Part shown: positions 9,208 through 18,303 of the stretch, piece by piece
Layout: every line of letters starts with the position of its first letter
How positions within the stretch are numbered: the stretch's first letter is position 1
NCBI GenBank assembly: GCA_023663345.1
Contig: JAMPHR010000003.1
Span: 70,686 to 134,685 of the forward strand
Length of the DNA: 64,000 nucleotides
Direction: 5' to 3'
Origin: Paenibacillus sp.
GTDB lineage: Bacteria; Bacteroidota; Bacteroidia; Bacteroidales; Muribaculaceae
The notes under the pieces: generated by a model
The model's database searches: none
What the model was told of the DNA's origin: nothing
The model's input: only the letters and a program-made list of their open reading frames with translations
Program-made: the position numbers and the translations under genes

Positions 9208-10011
9208 ATGCTTGACATGCTCCGATTTTCCCGTAAACCGTATAAGCTGGGCCTTGTGCTCAGCGGTGGCGGTGCGCGCGGTTTTGCCCATGCCGGAGCC
9301 TTGCAGGCTCTTGAGGAGATGGGCATAAAGCCTGATATAATAGCGGGCGTGAGTGCCGGGGCCGTTGTCACGGTGATGTATGCGTCGGGCATGAGGCCCC
9401 ACGATATACTCCAGTCATTCGCCGACGCGAAATTCGGCAGCTTTGCCGAGCTCGCGGTGCCTCGCGACGGATTCTTCTCGATGGACGGATTCCGCAAGTT
9501 CCTGCGCAAACAGGTGGGATATTCCGATATTTCCGAACTGCCCATCCCCTCGGTGGTATGCGCCACCGATCTGCTCAACAACAAGGCTGTGGCATTTACC
9601 GAGGGTGACATCGCCGAGCGTGTGTCGGCCTCATGCAGTATCCCCATCGTGTTCAAACCTGTGAAGATCGATGGGGTGACATACGTGGACGGAGGTGTCG
9701 TGGCCAATCTTCCGGCCTGGGCCTTGCGTGACAAGTGCAAGTATCTGATAGGGATAAACTGCTCGCCGTTGCCACGGCGCGGTCAGCCCAAATCGATACT
9801 CGACATAGCCCAGCTCACCTATGATATTCTGGTCAAGACCAACACCATCCCCCAGATGGAGCTGTGCGACCTGGCAATCAGCATCAATGACATAGCGAAA
9901 TACAAAGTATTTAACCTCAAAGAAATCAACAGGGTGTTCCGCTCGGGATACGACAGCACGATGCAGGCCTTGCTTCAGGCCGGATTTGTGCGTCCGTCCG
10001 GTGCCAAGTGA
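9208..10011 (+). CDS. patatin-like phospholipase
   Basis: 267-aa serine lipid hydrolase of the patatin/RssA group. All catalytic marks are present: oxyanion loop VLSGGGARGFAHAGAL near residues 15-30, nucleophile elbow GVSAG near residue 50, and the dyad aspartate in YVDGGVVANLP near residue 157. No signal peptide is seen, so the protein is probably cytoplasmic or membrane-peripheral, as for RssA-like proteins. Members hydrolyse acyl esters in phospholipids; the exact substrate here is unknown. A GH13 amylase gene follows after 26 nt. The ATG at 9208 is preferred; a TAATTTTG promoter lies 30 nt upstream. Confidence 0.92.
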   Translation: MLDMLRFSRKPYKLGLVLSGGGARGFAHAGALQALEEMGIKPDIIAGVSAGAVVTVMYASGMRPHDILQSFADAKFGSFAELAVPRDGFFSMDGFRKFLRKQVGYSDISELPIPSVVCATDLLNNKAVAFTEGDIAERVSASCSIPIVFKPVKIDGVTYVDGGVVANLPAWALRDKCKYLIGINCSPLPRRGQPKSILDIAQLTYDILVKTNTIPQMELCDLAISINDIAKYKVFNLKEINRVFRSGYDSTMQALLQAGFVRPSGAK

Positions 10012-10037
10012 ACCCCAAAAGCCTTATCTGAATTCCA

Positions 10038-11741
10038 ATGAACCGTAAACCGATCATCTACCAGCTCTTTCCCCGTCTATTCACTAATACCAACACAACC
10101 TGTATCCCCAACGGCACCATTTCTCAGAATGGCGTGGGGAAAATGAACGATATTACCGACAAGGTGCTCAACGGCATCAAGGAGCTCGGTGTCACCGCCG
10201 TGTGGTACACAGGGGTAATAGAACATGCCACCAAGACCGATTACAGCGATCAGGGAATCACTCCCCCCGACAATCCCCATGTGGTGAAAGGCGAGGCCGG
10301 CTCGCCCTATGCCATCAAGGACTATTACGATATCGATCCCGATATCGCTGTAAATGTCGACGAGCGCATGGCCGAGTTCGAGGCTCTTGTGGCCCGCACC
10401 CACGATGCCGGACTCGAAGTGATAATTGATTTCGTGCCCAATCACACGGCCCGTTGCTATCACTCCGATGCGGCGCCCGCAGGTATCGAGGATTTCGGTG
10501 CCCACGATGATACCGGCATGTTCTTCACCCCCAACAACAATTACTACTACATCACCCGTCAGCTTTTCGCTCCATCCATAGATCTGGGAAGCGGTAAGAA
10601 AGCATACGTGGAATTTCCCGCCAAGGCTACGGGCGATGACTGTTTCTCGGCATTCCCCGGTGTCAACAACTGGTATGAGACCGTGAAGCTCAATTATGGC
10701 CGTGATCCCTTCAACGGTTCCGGTCATTACGATCCTATCCCCGACACGTGGTTCAAGATGCTCCACATCCTCCGCTTTTGGGCATCGAAGGGGGTTGATG
10801 CGTTCCGTTGCGACATGGTGTTCATGGTGCCTCTGGAATTTTGGCAGTGGGCCATCCCCAATGTCAAGGACCGTTATCCCCATGTGAAATTCATCGCCGA
10901 GATATATGATGTGTCGCTCTACCGCGATTTCATTTTCACCGGAGGTTTCGACTATCTCTATGACAAGGTGAACCTTTACGACACGCTCCGTGGCATCCAG
11001 TGCTCCAACTATTCGGCCGCTACCATCACTAATTGCTGGCAGACAGTCGAGGGTATCCAGCCCCACATGCTCAACTTCCTCGAGAATCACGATGAGCAGC
11101 GTTTCGGTTCCAAGTTCTATGCCGGAGATCCTGCCAAGGTGATCCCCTCGCTCGTGGTCAGCTCGATGATCTCGACCGGTCCGATGATGATATATGCCGG
11201 ACAGGAGCTCGGCGAGCAGGCTACCGATTCCGAGGGTTTCAGCGGATACGATGGCCGTACCACTATATTTGACTACTGGAGCCTCGGCACCCTGCGCAGG
11301 TGGTACAACGACGGCAACCCCGACGGTTCACAGCTTACACCCCGCGAGCGTTGGCTCAGAGCCAAGTATGCCACCATACTCAAGCTCTGCAACACCGAGA
11401 AGGCCATCTCCCACGGTCGCTTCTACGATCTGATGTATGTCAACTATCAGAACCCCACTCTCAATCCTCATCGCCAGTATGTGTTCATGCGTAGCCAGGA
11501 GGGTGTGACATTGCTTATAGCCGTAAACTTCTCGTCCGATTCATGCGATCTCGCCGTGAACATCCCCCGTCATGCACTCGAGATGCTCAATATCCCCGAG
11601 GGACAGGTGATGGCCCGCGAACTGCTCACCGGAGAGACCGATTTCAAGACCCTCTCATCCACCGAGCCTTTCGCCACCATGATTCCCCCCTACGATGCTG
11701 TGGTGTGGCGCATCAAGCACCGTGACGTTCGCGAGAAATAA
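10038..11741 (+). CDS. GH13-family alpha-amylase-like glycoside hydrolase
   Basis: 567-aa (beta/alpha)8-barrel alpha-glucan-active enzyme. The GH13 catalytic triad is visible: nucleophile Asp ~259 in DAFRCDMVF, acid/base Glu ~288 in FIAEIYD, and transition-state Asp ~352 in NFLENHDEQR; IIDFVPNHTA is conserved region I. It begins directly with NRKPIIYQLFPRLF and has no signal peptide, so it probably works in the cytoplasm on storage glycan or imported maltodextrin rather than in surface starch capture. The substrate (amylase, maltogenic or transglycosylating) cannot be told. It follows the patatin gene closely and ends before a T-tailed terminator. Confidence 0.93.
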   Translation: MNRKPIIYQLFPRLFTNTNTTCIPNGTISQNGVGKMNDITDKVLNGIKELGVTAVWYTGVIEHATKTDYSDQGITPPDNPHVVKGEAGSPYAIKDYYDIDPDIAVNVDERMAEFEALVARTHDAGLEVIIDFVPNHTARCYHSDAAPAGIEDFGAHDDTGMFFTPNNNYYYITRQLFAPSIDLGSGKKAYVEFPAKATGDDCFSAFPGVNNWYETVKLNYGRDPFNGSGHYDPIPDTWFKMLHILRFWASKGVDAFRCDMVFMVPLEFWQWAIPNVKDRYPHVKFIAEIYDVSLYRDFIFTGGFDYLYDKVNLYDTLRGIQCSNYSAATITNCWQTVEGIQPHMLNFLENHDEQRFGSKFYAGDPAKVIPSLVVSSMISTGPMMIYAGQELGEQATDSEGFSGYDGRTTIFDYWSLGTLRRWYNDGNPDGSQLTPRERWLRAKYATILKLCNTEKAISHGRFYDLMYVNYQNPTLNPHRQYVFMRSQEGVTLLIAVNFSSDSCDLAVNIPRHALEMLNIPEGQVMARELLTGETDFKTLSSTEPFATMIPPYDAVVWRIKHRDVREK

Positions 11742-11778
11742 TAGAAGGCGTTTCCGTTCGCCTAATCTATGATATACC

Positions 11779-11820
11779 AATTGCCCCCGAAAGCTCTGAG
11801 CCGAGTTTTCGGGGGCAATT
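11779..11820 (+). terminator. intrinsic terminator after the amylase gene
   Basis: A 14-bp perfect stem (11779-11792 with 11807-11820), GC-rich in the middle, is followed on the + strand by a TTTTTCTTC tract. It ends the patatin/amylase transcript just before the convergent glycosyltransferase gene. Confidence 0.88.
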
Positions 11821-11832
11821 TTTCTTCGCGGG

Positions 11833-12621
11833 TTACTGTTTCGGCTTTATCCCCAGTATCTTCATCATTCCCGGGAAGAAACCTTTTTTGTTCTCACCGA
11901 GCAGGGCGAGAATCAGTTTCTTGCGTATGAAGTAGGGGATTATCCTGTACTTCTTGCGCAGACGCATGTATTCGGGCGTGTTGCGTATCTGCCATGTTCC
12001 GGCAAAATAATGTATGGCATGGGTATTATCCGTGACGCATCCCGGATTGCGCGAGTAGGCATACGAATCCTTGGGGCAGAAATACTCGCGTGGATATATG
12101 GTTATGAGCCCCGGGAAATCCTGTAGACTGTCGTCCATCCTCAGTCCGTGGCGTTTCATGTAGTCGGTCATCACGGCCACATTGGTAGTGGTGTCGGTGG
12201 TGCCGTCCTCTCTTATGAAATGTCGTTTGGAATATTCCGCAAGGTTTTCGCTTACATATTTTCCTCCTTTCGCCGATCCTATCACTCCGGTGGTCACATG
12301 CCCTGCATCCTCGAAACCCGAAAATGCCTCATGGCCGAGAAATCCGTCCAACGGTTTCAGCACCTCCACGTCAGTATCCATATACACGCCCCCTTCCGAA
12401 GCGAGCGCATAGAGCCTGGCCACATCCGACACGAAAGCATATTTCCCCGCATCGTAGGCCTCCCTCACGTAGGGAAACATATCCAGGTCGAAATTACTCT
12501 CGTTCCATTCCTTTATCTCATAGTCGGGACAATGTCTCCTCCACGACCCGATATATCTCACTGTGTCCTCAGGTAGAGGTTTCCCGCCAAACCAGCAGTA
12601 ATGTATTTTCTTTGGAATCAT
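11833..12621 (-). CDS. GT32-family glycosyltransferase
   Basis: 262-aa glycosyltransferase of the mannosyl/OCH1-like (GT32) group. Marks: start MIPKKIHYCWFGGKPLPE, a central FVSDVARLYALASEGGVY helix, and the metal/nucleotide-sugar DXD motif in YMDTDVEVLKPL near residue 92. Such enzymes add a sugar from a nucleotide donor to capsule, LPS or glycoprotein acceptors at the cytoplasmic face; acceptor and donor are unknown. There is no signal peptide or membrane span. It appears monocistronic with its own promoter, not part of a polysaccharide cluster. Confidence 0.87.
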   Translation of the reverse strand: MIPKKIHYCWFGGKPLPEDTVRYIGSWRRHCPDYEIKEWNESNFDLDMFPYVREAYDAGKYAFVSDVARLYALASEGGVYMDTDVEVLKPLDGFLGHEAFSGFEDAGHVTTGVIGSAKGGKYVSENLAEYSKRHFIREDGTTDTTTNVAVMTDYMKRHGLRMDDSLQDFPGLITIYPREYFCPKDSYAYSRNPGCVTDNTHAIHYFAGTWQIRNTPEYMRLRKKYRIIPYFIRKKLILALLGENKKGFFPGMMKILGIKPKQ

Positions 12622-12703
12622 GTTAGCGCCCGGGTGTTGTATTGCAGATTGCTGATGCTTATTCCGAGATCTATTAAAAACGACCTCTTATCCAATATGC
12701 CGG

Positions 12704-12735
12704 CAAAGGTATCGTGTTTTTTCATGATATGCAAG
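12704..12735 (-). promoter_or_regulatory. Bacteroidetes-type promoter for the GT32 gene
   Basis: On the minus strand, TACCTTTG (12704-12711) is an exact -7 match and CTTG (12732-12735) lies 20 nt upstream as an imperfect -33 element. Transcription would start about 75 nt upstream of the GT32 start codon. Confidence 0.6.
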
Positions 12736-12754
12736 CCCCGTAAGTGAAAAGAAA

Positions 12755-12797
12755 AAAGGTTAAAGACCGGGATCACCTCCTCAGGTCTTTAACCTTT
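12755..12797 (-). terminator. intrinsic terminator of pnp
   Basis: A 14-bp perfect stem (12755-12768 with 12784-12797) reads on the minus strand as GGTCTTTAACCTTTTTTC, ending in a T-run, 22 nt past the pnp stop codon. Confidence 0.88.
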
Positions 12798-12819
12798 ATA
12801 TTATAGTCGTTAATGCTGT

Positions 12820-15063
12820 TTAGTCACGACGGGGCTCGCGACGGGGACGGTCGCCACCTTCACGGCGGGGTCCGCGGTCGCCACGCTCGCGGCGGTCACC
12901 ACCCTCACGACGGGGACGGTCGCCACGGGGAGCACGCTCGCGCTCTACGTATCCTTCGGGTTTGGGCTGAAGGGCACGCATAGACAGGCGGTACTTGCCG
13001 GTCTTCTTGTCGATCTCGATCAGCTTCACCTCCACCTGGTCGCCTTCCTTAAGTCCGGAAGCCTCCATGTTCTCGAGGCGATCCCATGAGATCTCCGAGA
13101 TGTGGAGCAGACCGTCGCGGTTGGGCATGAACTCGACAAATGCACCGAACTCGAGGATCGAGCGCACCTTGCCGGTATATACCTTGCCCTCCTCGGGAAG
13201 CTCAACGATAGCGTTGATCATCTCGAGAGCCTTGTCGATCGAAGGCTTGTTGGCAGCAGCCACCTCGATGTATCCGCCGTCGGGGATCTCGTCGATGCTT
13301 ACGGTAGCGCCGCTGGCCTCCTGGATACCCTGGATCACCTTTCCGCCCGGGCCAATCACAGCACCGATCAGCTCCTTGGGGATGAGCATGGTCACGATGC
13401 GGGGCACGTGAGGCTTGTAGTCCTCGCGGGGTGCGGGGATGGTCTCCTCGATCTTGTCGAGGATATGAAGACGGCCTTCCTTGGCCTGGTTGAGAGCTTT
13501 CTCGAGGATCTCATAGCTGAGACCGTCCACCTTGATGTCCATCTGGGTGGCGGTGATACCGTTGCGGGTACCTGTCACCTTGAAGTCCATGTCGCCCAGG
13601 TGGTCCTCATCGCCGAGGATATCGGAGAGCACTGCATACTTCTCGCCGTCCGAGATCAGACCCATTGCGATACCGCTCACGGGGCGCTTCATCTTCACGC
13701 CTGCATCGAGCAGTGAGAGTGTGCCGGCACATACGGTGGCCATCGACGACGAGCCGTTGCTCTCGAGGATGTCGCTCACGATGCGGCATACGTAGGGGAA
13801 ATCATCGGGGAACATACGCTTGAGTGCGCGGTGGGCAAGATTGCCGTGTCCTACCTCGCGACGGCCTACACCGCGGGGTGCGCGGGCTTCGCCGGTCGAG
13901 AAGGGGGGGAAGTTATAGTGGAGCAGGAAGCGCTCGCGACCCTGGTTGAGCACGTCGTCGAGGATCTTCTCGTCGAGCTTGGTGCCGAGGGTCACGGTAG
14001 CGAGCGACTGGGTCTCACCGCGGGTGAACACGGCTGATCCGTGAGGTCCGGGCAGGTAGTCGGTCTCGCACCAGATGGGGCGGATCTCGTTGGTCTTACG
14101 GCCGTCGAGACGTATGCCCTCGTCGAGCACACAGCGGCGCATGGCCTCTTTCTCCACGTCGTGATAGTAACGCTTCACAAGGGGAGCCTTCTCCTCGCGC
14201 TCCTCCTCGGGGAGTGAGTCGATGTATTCCTCGCAGATGGCGTCGAAGCTGTCCTGGCGCCAGTGCTTGTCGGCACATCCGGCCTTGGCGATGGCATAAG
14301 CCTTGTCGTAGCACTTCTCGCGCACATCCTTGCGCAGATCCTCGTCGTTCACCTCGTGGCAGTATTCGCGCTTCACGGTTGCTCCGGCTTCCTCGGCCAG
14401 TTCCATCTGAGCTTTGCACTGCTCCTTGATGGCTTCGTGAGCCACGCGGAGGGCTTCGAGGAGGTCAGCTTCGCTTACCTCGTTCATCTCGCCCTCTACC
14501 ATCATGATGTTGTCGTAGGTAGCGCCTACCATCAGCTCCATGTCGGCCTTCTCGCACTGCTCGAAGGTGGGGTTGATTACAAACTGTCCGTCAATACGGG
14601 CCACACGCACCTCGGAGATGGGGCCGTTGAAAGGAATGTCGCTCACAGCCATGGCAGCTGAGGCGGCGAGTCCGGCAAGAGCGTCGGGCATATCGACACC
14701 GTCGGCCGAGTACATGGTCACCTGTACGATGGTGTCAGCATGATAATTGTCGGGGAAAAGGGGGCGGAGTGCGCGGTCAACGAGGCGTGAGGTTAAGATT
14801 TCGTAGTCGCCTGCACGGCCTTCGCGCTTAGTGAAACCGCCGGGGAAACGTCCGTTGGACGAGAATTTTTCTTTGTACTCTACAGTCAGGGGCATAAAGT
14901 CAACACCTTCGCCGGCCTCCTTGGCCGAGCATACTGTAGCGAGGAGCATGGTGTTGCCCATGCGTAATTCTACCGCTCCATCGGCTTGCTTGGCCAGCTT
15001 ACCTGTCTCCAGGGTGATTGTGCGGCCATCGGGCAGCGCGATGGTTTTTTTGATTGGATTCAT
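12820..15063 (-). CDS. pnp: polyribonucleotide nucleotidyltransferase (PNPase) with Arg/Gly-rich tail
   Basis: 747-aa 3'-5' phosphorolytic exoribonuclease, a degradosome core enzyme. Domain order: first RNase PH domain (from [20 protein letters not shown]), a helical linker, second RNase PH domain with the active-site segment [19 protein letters not shown], a KH domain ([18 protein letters not shown]), and an S1 domain ([21 protein letters not shown]). About 40 residues past S1 are almost purely Arg, Gly, Asp, Glu and Pro, making it longer than the ~710-aa E. coli enzyme. This tail may be an RNA-binding or protein-docking RGG-like region (inference). Monocistronic; start at 15063 fits the family N-terminus. 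Confidence 0.97.
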   Translation of the reverse strand: MNPIKKTIALPDGRTITLETGKLAKQADGAVELRMGNTMLLATVCSAKEAGEGVDFMPLTVEYKEKFSSNGRFPGGFTKREGRAGDYEILTSRLVDRALRPLFPDNYHADTIVQVTMYSADGVDMPDALAGLAASAAMAVSDIPFNGPISEVRVARIDGQFVINPTFEQCEKADMELMVGATYDNIMMVEGEMNEVSEADLLEALRVAHEAIKEQCKAQMELAEEAGATVKREYCHEVNDEDLRKDVREKCYDKAYAIAKAGCADKHWRQDSFDAICEEYIDSLPEEEREEKAPLVKRYYHDVEKEAMRRCVLDEGIRLDGRKTNEIRPIWCETDYLPGPHGSAVFTRGETQSLATVTLGTKLDEKILDDVLNQGRERFLLHYNFPPFSTGEARAPRGVGRREVGHGNLAHRALKRMFPDDFPYVCRIVSDILESNGSSSMATVCAGTLSLLDAGVKMKRPVSGIAMGLISDGEKYAVLSDILGDEDHLGDMDFKVTGTRNGITATQMDIKVDGLSYEILEKALNQAKEGRLHILDKIEETIPAPREDYKPHVPRIVTMLIPKELIGAVIGPGGKVIQGIQEASGATVSIDEIPDGGYIEVAAANKPSIDKALEMINAIVELPEEGKVYTGKVRSILEFGAFVEFMPNRDGLLHISEISWDRLENMEASGLKEGDQVEVKLIEIDKKTGKYRLSMRALQPKPEGYVERERAPRGDRPRREGGDRRERGDRGPRREGGDRPRREPRRD

Positions 15064-15184
15064 AAAATGTGTTTAATTCAGCTTTATTGTTTTCTTCGTT
15101 TTTGCAGCTTAAGGGGAGAGCGTGGTGTGTCCCGTCATGGCCGGCCCGTAAGCCGGGAATTGTGGCGAGTTCACACGGATTTTG

Positions 15185-15192
15185 CAAAGTTA
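15185..15192 (-). promoter_or_regulatory. candidate -7 promoter element of pnp
   Basis: Minus-strand TAACTTTG fits TAnnTTTG exactly; no clear -33 TTTG is found at 20 nt. It would give a pnp leader of about 115 nt that includes a GC-rich inverted segment (near 15142-15160), a possible place for autoregulation. Confidence 0.45.
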
Positions 15193-15243
15193 ACAATTAT
15201 TTTCCAATATTTTAGATGCTTAACCCTTAATAAATACAAAAAC

Positions 15244-15266
15244 TGCCCTACAACATATTCAGGGCA
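15244..15266 (-). terminator. terminator of the PLP-enzyme operon
   Basis: TGCCCT (15244-15249) pairs with AGGGCA (15261-15266); on the minus strand the stem is followed by GTTTTTG. It lies 18 nt past the MalY/PatB-type gene. Short stem, moderate support. Confidence 0.6.
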
Positions 15267-15284
15267 CGATATGCGGGTGTTTTC

Positions 15285-16466
15285 CTACTGCTCAGCACGC
15301 TCTATGGCCATTCGTAATTGCTCCAGTGCGCGGTGAATCACCGAGCGGGGTGCGCCGGCGTTTAGGCGCATGAATCCCTCTCCTCCGGGGCCGAACATTT
15401 CGCCGTCGTTGAGGGCCAGGCGGGCTTTCTTCACGAACAGGTCGTTGAGCGCTTCGTGGTCGAGCCCGAGTCCCCGGCAGTCGAGCCATACCAGGAACGA
15501 GGCCTGTGGTCTCAACGGCTTGATTGCGGGGATATGTTCACGGCAATAATCGATGATATAGTCGATGTTCCCCTCCACATATTTCAGCATCTCGCGTCTC
15601 CATTCGTCCCCCTGGCTGAAGGCCGCGATAGTGGCGATGGGTGCAAACATGGTAGGCTCGTTAAGCTCGTTGGCCTGGAGCCAGCCGTAGAAGCGTTCAC
15701 GCAATTGGGGATTGGGCACGATGGCGTAGGAGCTTACTATGCCGGCTATGTTGAACGTCTTGGAGGGCGCACCGAATGTGATACTGCACTCCGCGGCCTC
15801 GGGCGAGACTGATGCGAAGGGGATATGCTTGTTGTCCCACAGAGCCATGTCGCAATGTATCTCATCCGAGATCACTATTATGCCGTGACGGTGGCATATC
15901 TCGGCGAGGCGTGCGAGCGTGGCGCGGTCCCAGGTGATTCCGGCGGGGTTGTGGGGATTGGACAGAATCAGCATCCTGCACTTGTCATCGATCACGCTTT
16001 CGAGATGGTCCAGATCCATGCTGTAGCTCCCGTCGGGGTTCTCTATGAGAGGATTGTTCACAACCTCGCGTCCGTTCCCCTCGGGGGTGAGACGGAACGG
16101 ATGATACACAGGAGGCTGTATTATCACCTTCTCATCGGGCTTCACGAACACATTGATGGCCATGCCTATCCCTTTCACTATGCCGGGGATATATGTGAGC
16201 CATTCGCGTTCCACCTTCCACCCGTGATGATCGGCTATCCAGCGCATCACTGTGGGCCAGTACTCGGCGGGCTCCACCGTGTAGCCATACAGTGAGTGGT
16301 CGAGCCGTTTGCGCAGGGCCTCGGTGATGAATTGCGGGGTCTCGAAATCCATGTCGGCCACCCACAGTGGCAACAGGTCGGCGTCGCCGTAACGCTCCTC
16401 GAGCACATCATATTTCAATGCGCCCGTGCCTCGGCGGTCTATTATCTTGTCGAAGTCGTATTTCAT
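15285..16466 (-). CDS. MalY/PatB-family PLP enzyme (probable cystathionine beta-lyase)
   Basis: 393-aa fold-type-I pyridoxal-phosphate enzyme. The N-terminus (KYDFDKIIDRRGTGALKYD) and PLWVADMDF are typical of the MalY/PatB group of C-S lyases and aminotransferases; the PLP lysine lies in APSKTFNIAG, the NPHNPAG motif precedes it, and the C-terminal MRLNAGAPR carries the carboxylate-binding Arg. The likely reaction is cleavage of cystathionine to homocysteine, pyruvate and ammonia. Start at 16466 (MKYDFDK); an in-frame ATG at 16526 would overlap the upstream gene. It lies 25 nt downstream of a Cys/Met-metabolism enzyme gene, fitting methionine biosynthesis or sulfur recycling. Confidence 0.85.
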   Translation of the reverse strand: MKYDFDKIIDRRGTGALKYDVLEERYGDADLLPLWVADMDFETPQFITEALRKRLDHSLYGYTVEPAEYWPTVMRWIADHHGWKVEREWLTYIPGIVKGIGMAINVFVKPDEKVIIQPPVYHPFRLTPEGNGREVVNNPLIENPDGSYSMDLDHLESVIDDKCRMLILSNPHNPAGITWDRATLARLAEICHRHGIIVISDEIHCDMALWDNKHIPFASVSPEAAECSITFGAPSKTFNIAGIVSSYAIVPNPQLRERFYGWLQANELNEPTMFAPIATIAAFSQGDEWRREMLKYVEGNIDYIIDYCREHIPAIKPLRPQASFLVWLDCRGLGLDHEALNDLFVKKARLALNDGEMFGPGGEGFMRLNAGAPRSVIHRALEQLRMAIERAEQ

Positions 16467-16491
16467 ATCTCGTTTGTTGTTGATTGCGGTG

Positions 16492-17670
16492 TCAGTTTTT
16501 TTCCAAAGCCTGCCTGATGTCTTCAAACAGATCGTCGGGATCCTCCAGGCCTATCGAGAGGCGTATGGTGGTGTCGAGTATATCCATGCTGTCGCGCTGG
16601 GCCTGGGTGAGCGGGCCGAAAATCGTGCTCGCCGGATGTATGGCGAGCGACTTGTTGTCAAACAGGTTGGTGGCGCGACGTATCAGCCTGAGATTGTCGA
16701 TAAAGGCGTAGCAAGCCTCCTTGTCCTCGAGATCTATGGTGAGCATCGCACCGGCCGTTGGGCCAAACTGTCGTCGGGCCAGTTCGTGGTAAGGATTATC
16801 GGGCAGGCCTATGTAGTTTACGCTCTTTATGCCGGGAAGTCCACCGAGCTGTCGGGCGAGCGTCATGGCGTTGGTGGCCTGTATGCGGTATCTTGCATCG
16901 AGCGTCTCCAACCCAAGAGTCTGCATATAGGCGGCATGGGGTGTCATGTAGGCACCGAGATTCAGCAACATCTCCTTCCTTATTCTCCGTCCGAAACCCT
17001 CGCAAGTGCCATAGTCGATGATGAGGCCTCCGAGCGAGGTCGCTCCGCCCGAGATGTATTTGGTGCTCGACACCACTTCGATATCTATGCCCAACTCGCG
17101 GGCGTCAAATTCGGTAAACGGTATCATGGTGGTGTCGGCTATGAGCGGTATCCCATGCTTGCGGCATATAGCCGATAGCGCTTTCAGGTCGGCCACCTCC
17201 ATCTGTGGATTGGTGATGATCTCGAGATACAGGCAACAGGTGTCACCGTCCACGTCCCTTTCCACTTCCGCTATATTGGTGAGATCACACAGGTGCGCCC
17301 CCACTCCGAAACGACTCAGCGTGTCGGTGATAAGCAGATATGTGTTGCCAAACATGTGGCGTGATGTCACGATATTGCGCCCTGTCGAGGCTACGGCCAT
17401 CAGCGCATTGCTTATGGCTGCCATTCCCGAGCTGAATGCGATCACGTCGTCGGCTCCGGTCAGAGCCTTCACCTTGTTTTCGAAATATATTACCGTCGGA
17501 TTGGTTACGCGTGAGTAGTCGGGGGCATCGGTGCGTCCGCAGAAAGCATCGGCCATCACCTCGGCGTTGTCAAATTCATAGGCCGCGGTGTGATACACAG
17601 GCATACTCAGGGCGTTGTAAGCGTCGCGGCTCTGATATTGCGAGTGTAGGGCAATAGTCTGCTTTTTCAT
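16492..17670 (-). CDS. Cys/Met-metabolism PLP-dependent enzyme (trans-sulfuration family)
   Basis: 392-aa member of the cystathionine gamma-synthase / methionine gamma-lyase / O-acylhomoserine sulfhydrylase family. The PLP Lys lies in SSTKYISGGATSLGG; PDYSRVTNPTV, FSSGMAAISNAL and DTTMIPFTEF are the other family landmarks. Members exchange or remove the gamma substituent of homoserine derivatives, methionine or cystathionine; sequence by eye does not separate them. Pairing with a MalY-type beta-lyase gene 25 nt downstream would fit a two-step cystathionine route (gamma-synthase, then beta-lyase), which is inference. A TAACTTTG -7 element lies about 25 nt upstream of the ATG. Confidence 0.87.
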   Translation of the reverse strand: MKKQTIALHSQYQSRDAYNALSMPVYHTAAYEFDNAEVMADAFCGRTDAPDYSRVTNPTVIYFENKVKALTGADDVIAFSSGMAAISNALMAVASTGRNIVTSRHMFGNTYLLITDTLSRFGVGAHLCDLTNIAEVERDVDGDTCCLYLEIITNPQMEVADLKALSAICRKHGIPLIADTTMIPFTEFDARELGIDIEVVSSTKYISGGATSLGGLIIDYGTCEGFGRRIRKEMLLNLGAYMTPHAAYMQTLGLETLDARYRIQATNAMTLARQLGGLPGIKSVNYIGLPDNPYHELARRQFGPTAGAMLTIDLEDKEACYAFIDNLRLIRRATNLFDNKSLAIHPASTIFGPLTQAQRDSMDILDTTIRLSIGLEDPDDLFEDIRQALEKN

Positions 17671-17695
17671 TTGTGTGTTATGATTGATTGTGTGG

Positions 17696-17703
17696 CAAAG
17701 TTA
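17696..17703 (-). promoter_or_regulatory. candidate -7 promoter element of the PLP-enzyme operon
   Basis: Minus-strand TAACTTTG matches TAnnTTTG; no good -33 partner is seen. The predicted start near 17690 would leave a leader of about 20 nt. Confidence 0.5.
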
Positions 17704-17743
17704 GAAATAAAATGGCACTGACTGTCATAATTTGCCCCCTAAA

Positions 17744-17775
17744 ATTGCAATATCGTTGGTGATTTAATAAATTTG
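17744..17775 (+). promoter_or_regulatory. promoter of ybaK, near-leaderless
   Basis: ATTG (17744-17747), 20 nt, TAAATTTG (17768-17775); the -7 element is exact. Only four bases separate it from the ybaK ATG at 17780, so the transcript may have almost no 5' leader. Confidence 0.6.
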
Positions 17776-17779
17776 CAGT

Positions 17780-18277
17780 ATGAACCATAAGGATAAGGTA
17801 ACTAAAACCAATGCGGCGCGTCTGCTCGACAAGGCCGGGATCGCTTACGGATTGATCCCCTATACAGTTGACCCCGACAATCTCGCGGCCGATCAAGTGG
17901 CCGCCGAGCTCGGCGAGGATATTAACACCGTGTTCAAGACTTTGGTGCTCCATGGCGAGAAGGTGGGCTATTTCGTGTGTGTGGTGCCCGGAAATATGGA
18001 GGTCGATCTCAAGAAAGCGGCCCGTGTGGCCGGCGCGAAGAAAGCCGATCTCATACCTATGAAGGATCTGCTTGGTGTGACCGGATATATACGTGGAGGC
18101 TGTTCGCCAATAGGAATGAAGAAGCCATTCCCCACATTCTTCCACTCCACCGTTCTCGATTACACCGATATCTACGTGTCGGCCGGTGTGCGTGGCCTGC
18201 AAATCAAAATCGCCCCCGATCAATTAGTAAAATTCTGCAACGCTTCTGTGGCAGATATTGCCACATTGAGTTTATAG
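17780..18277 (+). CDS. ybaK: YbaK/EbsC-type Cys-tRNA(Pro)/aminoacyl-tRNA deacylase
   Basis: 165-aa single-domain trans-editing enzyme that hydrolyses mischarged Cys-tRNA(Pro) in the cytoplasm. Family marks: TNAARLLDKAGIAYGLIPY at the start, VFKTLVLHG, the catalytic-lysine region MEVDLKKAARVAGAKKADL, the GYIRGGCSPIGMKK loop, and SAGVRGLQIKIAP near the end. The length matches the family. Oddity: the final two codons and the TAG stop (18275-18277) lie inside the first unit of an 8-bp repeat array, so the very C-terminus was probably set by the repeat. Confidence 0.93.
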   Translation: MNHKDKVTKTNAARLLDKAGIAYGLIPYTVDPDNLAADQVAAELGEDINTVFKTLVLHGEKVGYFVCVVPGNMEVDLKKAARVAGAKKADLIPMKDLLGVTGYIRGGCSPIGMKKPFPTFFHSTVLDYTDIYVSAGVRGLQIKIAPDQLVKFCNASVADIATLSL

Positions 18278-18301
18278 GTTTATAAGTTTAAAGGTTTAAA
18301 T
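18270..18301 (+). repeat. array of four 8-bp units, left arm flanking the four-helix-bundle gene
   Basis: Four consecutive octamers, GTTTATAG, GTTTATAA, GTTTAAAG and GTTTAAAT. The array overlaps the ybaK stop codon and ends 2 nt before the next ATG. The same kind of array, inverted, lies on the other side of that gene. The stretch 18268-18290 is identical over 23 bp to 50818-50840. Confidence 0.85.
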
Positions 18302-18303
18302 TA

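Noticed and set aside
10077-11090. 337-codon open frame antisense to the GH13 gene
   Set aside because: The GH13 catalytic triad lies on the other strand; the antisense product has no recognisable features.
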